From Syntrophomonadaceae bacterium (GTDB taxonomy: Bacteria > Bacillota_D > Dethiobacteria > DTU022): DNA of 12,477 nucleotides. The notes beneath the pieces are model-generated. The model made no database searches. It saw only the letters and a program-made list of their open reading frames with translations, and was not told where the DNA came from. Positions 6,439-12,477 of this stretch are shown one piece after another. The stretch spans positions 1-12,477 of the forward strand of contig PWUG01000361.1 in assembly GCA_003562605.1 (NCBI GenBank), in the 5' to 3' direction. Both the position numbers and the translations under genes were made by a program. Every line of letters begins with the position of its first letter. Positions within the stretch are counted from its first letter, which is position 1.

Positions 6439-7575
6439 ATGAGCAAACGGGATTATTATGAAGCGCTGGGCATAGAGCGCGGCGCTTCAGCGGAAGAGAT
6501 AAAAAAAGCATACCGGCGCCTGGCTAAACAATACCACCCTGACTTCAATAAAGATGATAATGAAACAGAAAAGAAGTTCAGAGAAATCAAAGAAGCCTAT
6601 GATGTTTTAAGCGATCCTCAAAAGCGGGAACAATATGACCGTTTTGGTCACCAGGCCGGGTATTCCGGTGGTGCCGGCGGGTTTGAGGGTTTCGGGGGCG
6701 GTGGTTTTGGATTTGGCGGTATCGATGATATATTTGAACAGTTTTTTGGCGGCATGAGCGGCAGGCGGCGTCCGCGAGGTCCCGAACAGGGCAACCATTT
6801 GCGTTATGATCTGGATATCACCCTGGAAGATGCTTATCGCGGTGTCGATAAAGTGATCGCTATCCCTCGTACTGAGACCTGTTCTGAATGCCAGGGAAGC
6901 AGGGCTAAAGCCGGAACGAGCCCTGAAACCTGTTCTTCCTGCGGTGGTACCGGGCAGCAGCAGGTTATGCGCAATACATTGATCGGACGTATTATGAGCA
7001 CTCAACCATGTGTAGCCTGCCGGGGTGAGGGCACCACCGTTAAAGAGCCTTGCCCGGATTGTTCCGGACAGGGGCGGGTAGTCATGGAAAGAAAAATTGA
7101 GGTTAAAATACCGTCAGGCATTGAAGACGGCTCACAACTGCGTGTAAGCGGTGGTGGTGAAGCAGGCCTGCGTGGAGGGCCGCCGGGTGATCTCTATGTT
7201 GTAATCAGAGTCAGGCCGCATAAACGATTTAAGCGGCACGGCAACGATCTTGCCTTGGAAATCCCGGTCAGTATCAGCCAGGCCGCTCTTGGTGTCGAAA
7301 TGGAAGTGCCAACCATGGAAGGCAAAGCCAGCCTGAGAATCCCGGAAGGCACTCAGCATGGCGCCACTTTCCGCCTAAAAGGCTATGGGATGCCTCATCT
7401 GCGTGGTTCCGGAAAAGGTGACCTGCGGGTAAAAGTAAAACTGAGTGTTCCCAAGCGTTTGAATCCCCGCCAAAAAGAGCTGTTGGCTGAATTCGCCCGC
7501 TTAAGCGGTGAAGAAGTCGGCCTTGAAGATAAAGGTATTATTGATCGGGTTAAAGATGCTTTTAGCGGCGGATAA
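6439..7575 (+). CDS. dnaJ: Hsp40 co-chaperone DnaJ
   Basis: A 378-residue class I J-protein that delivers substrates to DnaK and stimulates its ATPase. In order: the J domain (1-70) with the essential HPD at 33-35; a Gly/Phe-rich linker (about 72-105); the zinc region with four CxxC pairs (C148/C151, C165/C168, C191/C194, C205/C208); then two beta-rich substrate-binding domains ([15 protein letters not shown] onward) and the dimerisation tail. The first zinc repeat reads CSECQGSR, with Arg replacing the usual final Gly; all eight cysteines are intact. The ATG at 6439 has TGAGGA (6421-6426) 12 bp upstream, a rather long spacing. It is the last classical member of the hrcA operon, 55 bp after dnaK. 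Confidence 0.97.
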   Translation: MSKRDYYEALGIERGASAEEIKKAYRRLAKQYHPDFNKDDNETEKKFREIKEAYDVLSDPQKREQYDRFGHQAGYSGGAGGFEGFGGGGFGFGGIDDIFEQFFGGMSGRRRPRGPEQGNHLRYDLDITLEDAYRGVDKVIAIPRTETCSECQGSRAKAGTSPETCSSCGGTGQQQVMRNTLIGRIMSTQPCVACRGEGTTVKEPCPDCSGQGRVVMERKIEVKIPSGIEDGSQLRVSGGGEAGLRGGPPGDLYVVIRVRPHKRFKRHGNDLALEIPVSISQAALGVEMEVPTMEGKASLRIPEGTQHGATFRLKGYGMPHLRGSGKGDLRVKVKLSVPKRLNPRQKELLAEFARLSGEEVGLEDKGIIDRVKDAFSGG

Positions 7576-7589
7576 TTTTCAGCCGGCAT

Positions 7590-7594
7590 GGAGG
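7590..7594 (+). promoter_or_regulatory. Ribosome binding site setting the rsmE start
   Basis: GGAGG lies 5 bp before the ATG at 7600. A second in-frame ATG at 7588 overlaps this site and has no Shine-Dalgarno of its own, so the downstream ATG is the likelier start. Confidence 0.7.
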
Positions 7595-7599
7595 CGCTG

Positions 7600-8358
7600 A
7601 TGCACTATTTCTTTATAGAAGGAGAAACCCTATCCGTTGGACTTGAAATAGCGCTTGCCGGAGAAGATCTTAACCATGCCTATCGTGTACTGCGCCTGAA
7701 AGCCGGAGATAATGTAGCTATTGCCGATGGACTGGGCCGGGCCTGGAAAGGGCAGATTGTCTTTTCATCTCCAGAAAAAGTGATCGCTTGCTTAAACCGG
7801 GAACTGCCGACTGCAGAATCGTTTTTGAAAATTACCCTTTTCCAATCCCTGGTCAAGGGCGATAAAATGGATTTAATTGTGCGGCAGGCTGTAGAGCTCG
7901 GTGTTTGCCGAATTGTACCTATTTTAACCGGTCGCAGTATTCCGCAACGTGGCGGTCAGCAGGATGAAAAGAGAGTTTTACGTTGGAGAAGCATTATTCG
8001 CTCTGCAGCAGCCCAGTGCCGAAGAGCTTATTTAACAAAAATTGAGACGACCAGTAAATTGAATTCTGTTTTGCCACGGCTTGAAAGCTGTAAGACCCTG
8101 GTGCCGTGGGAAGGTGAAAAAATCTTACCGATAAGCCGAATATTAAAACAGACCTGCCCTGATGACAGGGCTGTTTTTTTGTTTATAGGACCCGAGGGAG
8201 GTTTTGACCGGCCTGAAATCGAAGCCTTAGTCAAGGCCGGTGCCATTTCTGTACATCTCGGCCCGCGAATCCTGCGCAGTGAAACTGCTGCCGCTGCGGC
8301 TATAACCATGGTTCAGGCGGCCTGGGGCGATCTCACCGGGGAAGGTGATTGCAATTGA
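7600..8358 (+). CDS. rsmE: 16S rRNA m3U1498 methyltransferase RsmE
   Basis: A 252-residue SPOUT-class enzyme that uses S-adenosylmethionine to methylate N3 of U1498 in 16S rRNA of the assembled 30S subunit. Residues 1-70 form the PUA-like RNA-binding domain, starting MHYFFIEGE as in the family. The knotted SPOUT domain shows LFQSLVKGDKMDLIVRQAVELGV (about 80-102), FIGPEGGF (195-202) and LGPRILRSETA (221-231), which form the SAM-binding knot. The start at 7600 is set by GGAGG; starting at 7588 would add four residues. It follows dnaJ by only 24 bp, so it is probably in the heat-shock transcript. The gene prmA, which commonly precedes rsmE in Firmicutes, is missing. The stop overlaps the mtaB start. 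Confidence 0.94.
   Translation: MHYFFIEGETLSVGLEIALAGEDLNHAYRVLRLKAGDNVAIADGLGRAWKGQIVFSSPEKVIACLNRELPTAESFLKITLFQSLVKGDKMDLIVRQAVELGVCRIVPILTGRSIPQRGGQQDEKRVLRWRSIIRSAAAQCRRAYLTKIETTSKLNSVLPRLESCKTLVPWEGEKILPISRILKQTCPDDRAVFLFIGPEGGFDRPEIEALVKAGAISVHLGPRILRSETAAAAAITMVQAAWGDLTGEGDCN
8342..8348 (+). promoter_or_regulatory. Ribosome binding site setting the mtaB start
   Basis: AAGGTGA within the end of rsmE lies 6 bp before the TTG at 8355. The alternative TTG at 8349 directly abuts this site, too close for initiation. The chosen TTG overlaps the rsmE TGA by 4 bp (TTGA), implying translational coupling. Confidence 0.65.
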
Positions 8359-9680
8359 AGAAAAAAGCTGCCTTTTTCACTCTGGGCTGCAAGGTAAATT
8401 ATTGCGAGTCTGAATCACTGCAGGTGCTTTTTGAAAACGCCGGTTATCGAATCACCAATTTTGAAGATCAAGCCGATATTTATGTGATTAATACCTGTAC
8501 CGTTACCGGTTACAGCGATCATAAATCGCGCAAAGCGATACGGCGGGCCCGCAGGCTTTCCCCGGATGCAATTGTAGTCGCAACCGGCTGTTATGCCCAG
8601 GGTGCGCCGGATCAGATTAGGCTGATGGATCAGGCAGATCTGATTATTGGCAATCAAGAGAGAGAAAAGCTGCCCGAAATAGTGGAATCACTACAGCGCG
8701 GCACAGTGCTTGATCTTGTTCGCGCTCATCAGAATGACAAAGGGTTTGAAATGCTGCCTCCTGCAGGGCGCAGAGGCCGCACCAGGGGGTTTCTTAAGAT
8801 ACAGGAAGGATGCAATCAGCGCTGCAGTTACTGCCTTGTACCGAAGGTCAGGGGGCCTCTACGCAGCCTGCCCCCGGAAGAGGCTCTTCGAAGAGCACAG
8901 ATCCTGGTTGAATCGGGGTGCAGGGAGGTTGTGCTGACAGGAGTCCACCTCGGGCTTTACGGTTCAGACCTGCAGAATGTAAGCCTGGCAGATCTACTTA
9001 AAGAACTGGGGAAAATACCGGATCTTTTGCGCTTGCGTTTAAGTTCGCTCGAACCTTCCGATATTACTGCCGAGCTGGTTGAAGAAATAATCGGAACTAA
9101 AACCATTTGCCCTCATCTGCATATTCCTCTGCAAAGTGGAGATGGTGAAATTTTGAGATTGATGAATCGGCCTTATGAACCTGTTGAGTATTTATACCTG
9201 GCCAAGTGGTTAAAAAAGGAGATCCCGGGATTATCTTTAAGCACCGATATAATAGTCGGTTTTCCCGGTGAGACTGAAGAACATCACAGGCGCAGCATGA
9301 AACTGGTAAAGGATATCGGTTTCAGCCGATTGCACGTTTTTAAATACTCCTCCCGCCCCGGTACCGGGGCGGCTGAATTATCCGGCCATCTGCCCAATGA
9401 AGTTAAAGAATCCCGCAGCAGGGAGATGATCAAACTTGGTGAAAAGCTGGCTTCTGCTTACAGGAAAAAATTTATCGGCAGCATTCAACCGGTCCTTGTC
9501 GAAAAGGTAGTACCTTTCAGTTATGGAGAAGGGTTTACACCCCACTACCTGAGAGTGAGAATCAATTCTGAAATAAAAGGCCTTCACTGGCGGGGTAAAG
9601 TAATTAATGCCCGCCTTGACTGTGATGATGGCTCCTGTATCGGGGCGGTCCCAATTAAAAAGAGAAGACCGGGAAACTAA
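8355..9680 (+). CDS. mtaB: tRNA t6A37 methylthiotransferase MtaB
   Basis: A 441-residue radical-SAM methylthiotransferase (YqeV/MtaB type) that converts t6A37 to ms2t6A37 in tRNAs reading ANN codons. The N-terminal domain carries three cluster cysteines: C12 in TLGCKVN, C48 in NTCTVT and C79 in ATGCYAQ. The radical-SAM cluster motif is C153-x3-C157-x2-C160 (CNQRCSYC). Later landmarks are HLHIPLQSGD, STDIIVGFPGETEE and HVFKYSSRPGT, and a C-terminal TRAM-like RNA-binding segment. The TLGCKVN signature and missing MiaB-type features favour MtaB over MiaB or RimO. Start is TTG at 8355, giving MKKKAAFFTLGCKVN as in homologues. It needs two Fe-S clusters, so it depends on the upstream isc products or an equivalent system. 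Confidence 0.94.
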   Translation: MKKKAAFFTLGCKVNYCESESLQVLFENAGYRITNFEDQADIYVINTCTVTGYSDHKSRKAIRRARRLSPDAIVVATGCYAQGAPDQIRLMDQADLIIGNQEREKLPEIVESLQRGTVLDLVRAHQNDKGFEMLPPAGRRGRTRGFLKIQEGCNQRCSYCLVPKVRGPLRSLPPEEALRRAQILVESGCREVVLTGVHLGLYGSDLQNVSLADLLKELGKIPDLLRLRLSSLEPSDITAELVEEIIGTKTICPHLHIPLQSGDGEILRLMNRPYEPVEYLYLAKWLKKEIPGLSLSTDIIVGFPGETEEHHRRSMKLVKDIGFSRLHVFKYSSRPGTGAAELSGHLPNEVKESRSREMIKLGEKLASAYRKKFIGSIQPVLVEKVVPFSYGEGFTPHYLRVRINSEIKGLHWRGKVINARLDCDDGSCIGAVPIKKRRPGN

Positions 9681-9691
9681 TTCCGGTCTTT
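9665..9691. terminator. Terminator between the convergent mtaB and HAD genes
   Basis: AAGACCGG (9665-9672) pairs with CCGGTCTT (9683-9690) over 8 bp, with the mtaB stop codon (9678-9680) in the loop. On the plus strand only a short T run follows. On the minus strand the stem is followed within 3 nt by TTTTT (complement of 9657-9661). It is therefore a good terminator for the leftward HAD transcript and a weaker one for mtaB. Confidence 0.65.
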
Positions 9692-9713
9692 GCGATATTC
9701 AAATATTACTTAT

Positions 9714-10442
9714 TTATCGTAGTTCTTCGATTAATTGAGCAAGGCTTTGCAGGCTGCCGCGGTAGTGGCAGAAAGGTTCTTCTCCTCCGCGCTGCAGGAT
9801 AAAATCTTCAACAAGGAATGTGGCCATACCGGCTTCAGAAGCGCTTAGATCTTCAAGGGTATCATTTCCGGCCATCAGGCAACGTTCCGGAGGGCATTCT
9901 ATTTTATGGGCAATTTCCAGGTAATACTCTTTTTTTGGCTTGCAAAAGTGCATATTTTCCATGGAAGTAACCAGCTGAAAATCTTTTTCAGAGAGGCCGG
10001 TCCAGGAAAGCCGCTGCAAAACTGCTGTAGAGGGAAAAACTGGATTGGTTGCCAGGATTAGGGCCAGGTTTTTCTTCTTTGCCGATTCGATTACTGTCCG
10101 GGCATAGGGATGCCCTTTCGCCCAACGGCTTAGAGACGAAAAGTCGTCCCGGTAGTAATCCTCGACGATAGTTTCAATCTGCTCGCGATCATATCCTATT
10201 CGCCGGCAAAAATCTTCGTAAAAAACGGTTTCGTTTTTCTTTGTGGGATCGTCATTTTCGATCATAACGGCTGTTGAACCGAAAAGGTGTGCCGCAAAAT
10301 CATCCCGGCTGATTAAGTCAACAAATTTTCGGGAAAGATCGTCAATATAGGCCAGTGTAAAGTTTTCGGCATCGAGATCGAGCAGAGTTCCATCTAAATC
10401 AATCAGTAATGCGTCATATCTATTTGTTTTTATATCGCTCAT
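9714..10442 (-). CDS. HAD-superfamily phosphatase
   Basis: A 242-residue haloacid-dehalogenase-fold hydrolase, probably a Mg-dependent phosphatase. All four motifs are present: motif I DLDGT (D15 nucleophile, D17 acid/base), motif II T132 in LATNP, motif III K168 in CKPK, and motif IV GNDTLEDL (192-199, D194 and D198). The cap is a helical insertion between motifs I and II (about 24-115), as in the phosphoglycolate phosphatase/YjjG-like C1-cap group. The substrate cannot be deduced. The ATG overlaps the TGA of the upstream ylbF-family gene (ATGA), and no clear Shine-Dalgarno is visible, so translation is probably coupled. A terminator follows at 9665-9691. Confidence 0.85.
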   Translation of the reverse strand: MSDIKTNRYDALLIDLDGTLLDLDAENFTLAYIDDLSRKFVDLISRDDFAAHLFGSTAVMIENDDPTKKNETVFYEDFCRRIGYDREQIETIVEDYYRDDFSSLSRWAKGHPYARTVIESAKKKNLALILATNPVFPSTAVLQRLSWTGLSEKDFQLVTSMENMHFCKPKKEYYLEIAHKIECPPERCLMAGNDTLEDLSASEAGMATFLVEDFILQRGGEEPFCHYRGSLQSLAQLIEELR

Positions 10443-10822
10443 ACTTTTTCATCGCCGGCTTCTTCTTCCGGTAATTGTATGAGCTCTTCGTCATATATTT
10501 CATCGTTGGCTTCGCTGATAATTTTCTGAATATCATGCAATAATGTTGATACTTTATACTCTGCGTCTAAGAGGCGCTTGATTAAAACATTCATATTGAT
10601 AACTTCATATAAATTTTCAATTTTTTTCTTTTCTTCAGCTGATGGCTCAATACCGGATAACTGCTGCTTATACATCTTTACCTGTTCAGCGCGGAAATCA
10701 AGCAGCATTTTTTTCCCAGTATCATCGGTTTTCATAGCAGCCTGCGCTTCTTTCATCTCTTTAAACTCAGATGATTCACGCAATGCTTTGGCCAGGTTAT
10801 GTGCAGCATCGTACGGGTTCAT
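10439..10822 (-). CDS. ylbF: YlbF-family regulator (YlbF/YmcA family)
   Basis: A 127-residue, almost wholly helical protein of the YlbF/YmcA family (formerly DUF964). In Bacillus subtilis YlbF works with YmcA and YaaT in a complex that affects RNase Y-dependent mRNA maturation, competence, sporulation and biofilm formation. Typical features are the N-terminal MNPYDAAHNLAKALRES, the central charged helices (FKEMKEAQAAMKTDD) and the AEYKVSTLLHDIQKIISEA segment; the tail (110-127) is acidic. The ATG at 10822 is chosen because GGAG lies about 10 nt upstream and family members start this way; the open frame to 10918 runs through the promoter. It overlaps the HAD gene by 4 bp. Family assignment is good, but the precise orthologue is less certain. 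Confidence 0.8.
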   Translation of the reverse strand: MNPYDAAHNLAKALRESSEFKEMKEAQAAMKTDDTGKKMLLDFRAEQVKMYKQQLSGIEPSAEEKKKIENLYEVINMNVLIKRLLDAEYKVSTLLHDIQKIISEANDEIYDEELIQLPEEEAGDEKV

Positions 10823-10856
10823 AAGTATAACACTCCAATCTCTTAAGTTATATTTT

Positions 10857-10886
10857 ATTATATAGCCATAAGTGTGTTTAATGCAA
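10857..10886 (-). promoter_or_regulatory. Promoter of the ylbF-HAD pair
   Basis: On the minus strand TTGCAT (complement of 10881-10886) and a perfect TATAAT (complement of 10857-10862) are separated by 18 bp. The predicted start is about 27 bp before the ylbF ATG. It lies in the 92-bp gap after mnmH, where I see no convincing terminator, so ylbF may be served both by this promoter and by read-through. Confidence 0.5.
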
Positions 10887-10914
10887 TACTTATAGGACAA
10901 AAAAGCCTTTATAG

Positions 10915-11976
10915 TCAATATTCTTTTCGGACATCATAAGTGCCGGTTAACTTCATGATCTGTTCTGCAGCATTTTCTATGCTTTCTGCATCAATAACAG
11001 AGTCGAATCTTGCACACTCAGGCCGGGAGTCACTGTAAAACTGATCGTAATAATCAGCGCATAATAATCTTGAAACGTTATAGTAGTCACCATGTTCGAG
11101 CATTATTATCAACCGATCAACTTTTTTGTCACCTAAACGCTTCCGTAATGATGAAAGAGCATGCTTGAGCTGCTCAAGCAGTTCCTCAGACATTGCGGCA
11201 GGAATATAAGTGCTGACAATTCGCTTAACCCTGGTTTCCATAGAGGCTGTCAGCAGGATCTGGTAACCTTTTTCCATGGCCTCAGCCAGAAAAGGAGGCA
11301 GGTATATATTACCGATACGACGCCCTTCACCTTCAATATAAAGATATGGGAGTTCTTTATAACGATCGAGCTGCTGCAGCAGGAGCGCATCAAAATTTTT
11401 CTGAGAACGGCTGGTATTTAAGCCAACGGCGCCGAATACAGAACCGCGGTGATTGGCGAGCTCTTCAAGATCGATCACCGGAAGGCCCTTTTGATCTATA
11501 TTCTGAAGGAGAGCAGTTTTACCGACACCGGTTAACCCGTGGACAACATAAAGCTTGCATTTAAGCTTGTAGTCGGCAAGGCGTTCGATTACATAATTGC
11601 GGTAAGCCTTGTAGCCTTTTTTCAGGCGCAGGGGTTGAATACCGGCAAGCATTAAGATCTGATATAAACTCTGACTGCGCATGCCGCCTCTGCTGCAATA
11701 GAGCAGGGGTTTTTCACCGTTGCAGGTCCGAACTATCTTATCGACCAGGGCTGGCAGCTTCGGCGCGACCATATCCAGGGCCGCCCGCCGGGCCTCGGTT
11801 TCACCGAGCTGGTGGTATATAATGCCCAGCTGGTGATGCTCCTGATCATTAAACAGGGGAATATTGATGGCTCCGGGTATCGAGGCTTCAGCATATTCAG
11901 TCGGTGTGCGGACATCAATAAATAGCAAATCTGAACGCTTAAGTGCTTCCATAATCTCAATTTCCAAACTATCCAC
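10915..11976 (-). CDS. mnmH: tRNA 2-selenouridine synthase MnmH (SelU/YbbB)
   Basis: A 353-residue enzyme that uses selenophosphate to replace sulfur with selenium in 2-thiouridine at the tRNA wobble position, via a geranylated intermediate. The N-terminal rhodanese domain (about 1-130) begins with the LLFIDVRTPTEY segment and has the catalytic C94 in YCSRGGMRS. A P-loop domain follows with Walker A GLTGVGKT (147-154), then IDLEELANHRGS, a MnmH hallmark. Length matches the E. coli protein (about 364). The longest start is GTG (11976), but the Shine-Dalgarno GGGGAG sits only 1 nt before it; TTG at 11967 (three codons in) has better spacing, about 10 nt. It is monocistronic or leads ylbF-HAD. 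Activity requires a selenophosphate synthetase (SelD) encoded elsewhere. Confidence 0.93.
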   Translation of the reverse strand: MDSLEIEIMEALKRSDLLFIDVRTPTEYAEASIPGAINIPLFNDQEHHQLGIIYHQLGETEARRAALDMVAPKLPALVDKIVRTCNGEKPLLYCSRGGMRSQSLYQILMLAGIQPLRLKKGYKAYRNYVIERLADYKLKCKLYVVHGLTGVGKTALLQNIDQKGLPVIDLEELANHRGSVFGAVGLNTSRSQKNFDALLLQQLDRYKELPYLYIEGEGRRIGNIYLPPFLAEAMEKGYQILLTASMETRVKRIVSTYIPAAMSEELLEQLKHALSSLRKRLGDKKVDRLIIMLEHGDYYNVSRLLCADYYDQFYSDSRPECARFDSVIDAESIENAAEQIMKLTGTYDVRKEY

Positions 11977-11996
11977 ACTCCCCTAACTCACATTTA

Positions 11997-12025
11997 ATTA
12001 TAAACGATCGATTGAACTATGTAAA
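11997..12025 (-). promoter_or_regulatory. Promoter of mnmH
   Basis: On the minus strand TTTACA (complement of 12020-12025) lies 17 bp from a perfect TATAAT (complement of 11997-12002). The predicted start near 11990 gives a short leader of about 14 nt containing the Shine-Dalgarno. An imperfect palindrome TACCCTTTAAAAGGTA (12031-12046) lies just upstream of the -35 and could be an operator, but nothing identifies it. Confidence 0.65.
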
Positions 12026-12106
12026 AATTTTACCCTTTAAAAGGTAATAGAGCTTCCTTTAGCGAAGTACAATTATCAATGCAGCCGGATTGTCGGTTTT
12101 GCTTGC

Positions 12107-12135
12107 TTCTCAATGGAAATTGGCTGTGTTATAAT
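12107..12135 (+). promoter_or_regulatory. Promoter of the HIT-family gene
   Basis: TTCTCA (12107-12112, four of six consensus bases) and a perfect TATAAT (12130-12135) are 17 bp apart. The -10 is extended by TGT (12127-12129). The expected start near 12142 leaves a very short leader that still includes AGGAGG (12143-12148). It is divergent from the mnmH promoter within the same 179-bp gap. Confidence 0.6.
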
Positions 12136-12155
12136 ACCGGTCAGGAGGAATTAAG

Positions 12156-12477
12156 ATGTCTGCTGATTGCATTTTTTGTAAGATCATTAAACGGGAGCTT
12201 GATGCAGATATAGTATATGAAGATGACAGTGTTGTCGCGTTTAAAGATATAAACCCGGCAGCTCCCGTTCACATTCTCATAGTTCCGCGCAAGCATATCC
12301 CGACCCTGCAGGATATGGAAAATGATGATAAGTTGCTTGTTGGTCATATGCATACAGTGGCTAATGAAGTAGCCCGGGCTTTTAAACTGGATAAAAAAGG
12401 TTACAGGGTTGTCATTAACTGCGGCCCGGATGCAGGGCAAATTGTTTTTCACCTTCACCTCCATCTCCTGGGAGGAA
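12156..12477 (+). CDS. HIT-family nucleotide-binding protein (partial, cut by window end)
   Basis: The first 107 codons of a histidine-triad protein, beginning MSADCIFCKIIKRELDADIVY. Family members of the HINT/Hit type hydrolyse purine nucleoside phosphoramidates and related adenylates. Visible elements are the CIFC pair (C5, C8) seen in zinc-binding HITs, the PVHILIVPRKHI core strand, and the catalytic histidine triad HLHLHLLGG near the end, where the central histidines bind and attack the phosphate. The usual length is about 113-115, so only the last few residues (normally ending near MGWPPG) are missing. The ATG at 12156 has AGGAGG 7 bp upstream. In many Firmicutes this gene follows mtaB on the same strand; here three minus-strand genes intervene. 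Confidence 0.93.
   Translation, partial: MSADCIFCKIIKRELDADIVYEDDSVVAFKDINPAAPVHILIVPRKHIPTLQDMENDDKLLVGHMHTVANEVARAFKLDKKGYRVVINCGPDAGQIVFHLHLHLLGG

Noticed and set aside
6261..6446. Minus-strand Phe-rich open frame opposite the dnaK 3' end
   Set aside because: It is the antisense of the DKKE repeat and has a low-complexity composition without a plausible start site.
12141..12464. Minus-strand open frame opposite the HIT gene
   Set aside because: The plus strand encodes an unmistakable HIT protein with its own promoter and ribosome binding site; the antisense frame has no family features.
1..12477. Search for CRISPR arrays, insertion sequences, tRNA/rRNA genes, riboswitches and defence or toxin-antitoxin modules
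   Set aside because: No spaced direct repeats, transposase motifs, tRNA-like cloverleafs or recognisable riboswitch cores were seen; gaps are short and explained by promoters, operators and terminators.

Overview
This window is a stretch of core bacterial chromosome, most likely from a Firmicute of the Clostridia type. The evidence is the HrcA/CIRCE-controlled order hrcA-grpE-dnaK-dnaJ followed by rsmE, mtaB and a HIT-family gene; a DnaK whose ATPase domain lacks the roughly 24-residue segment seen in Gram-negative DnaKs; a YlbF-family protein; strong purine-rich Shine-Dalgarno sites with some GTG/TTG starts; and moderate GC. I cannot place it to genus. It is mostly housekeeping DNA. I found no mobile element, CRISPR array, tRNA, rRNA or defence locus.

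Layout, left to right. A cold-shock protein gene (195-392) with its own extended -10 promoter ends in a Rho-independent terminator (437-461). Next comes a compact iron-sulfur assembly operon: an IscR/Rrf2 regulator (572-1015), an IscS/NifS cysteine desulfurase (1019-2182) and an IscU/NifU scaffold (2199-2582). Its promoter (TTGACA-17-TATTCT) is overlapped downstream by a 25-bp near-palindrome that closely resembles the E. coli type-1 IscR site, implying cluster-dependent autoregulation. No terminator is visible after iscU. The heat-shock operon follows, with its own promoter and a perfect CIRCE operator (2652-2678): hrcA, grpE, dnaK, dnaJ. The same-strand run continues with only 24 bp to rsmE (16S rRNA m3U1498 methyltransferase) and a 4-bp overlap to mtaB (tRNA ms2t6A37 methylthiotransferase).

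The direction then flips. Three minus-strand genes converge on mtaB: mnmH/selU (tRNA 2-selenouridine synthase, own promoter), a ylbF-family gene (own promoter), and a HAD phosphatase whose start overlaps the ylbF stop. A hairpin at the end of mtaB (9665-9690) probably ends transcription from the minus side and perhaps from both. At the right edge a divergent plus-strand gene encodes a HIT-family nucleotide-binding protein, cut off by the window end after 107 codons.

Functional links. IscS and IscU supply sulfur and Fe-S clusters. MtaB is itself a two-cluster radical-SAM enzyme and depends on that supply, and MnmH uses selenium on tRNA, so the window is rich in sulfur/selenium and tRNA-modification functions. 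DnaK/DnaJ/GrpE sit directly after IscU, and no dedicated HscA/HscB is present here. The IscU carries an LPPLK motif close to the LPPVK sequence bound by HscA in other bacteria. The oddest features are a tandem DKKE repeat at the DnaK C-terminus, the absence of prmA from its usual place between dnaJ and rsmE, and a compound inverted repeat around the csp terminator. I did not find convincing evidence of a new biological system.
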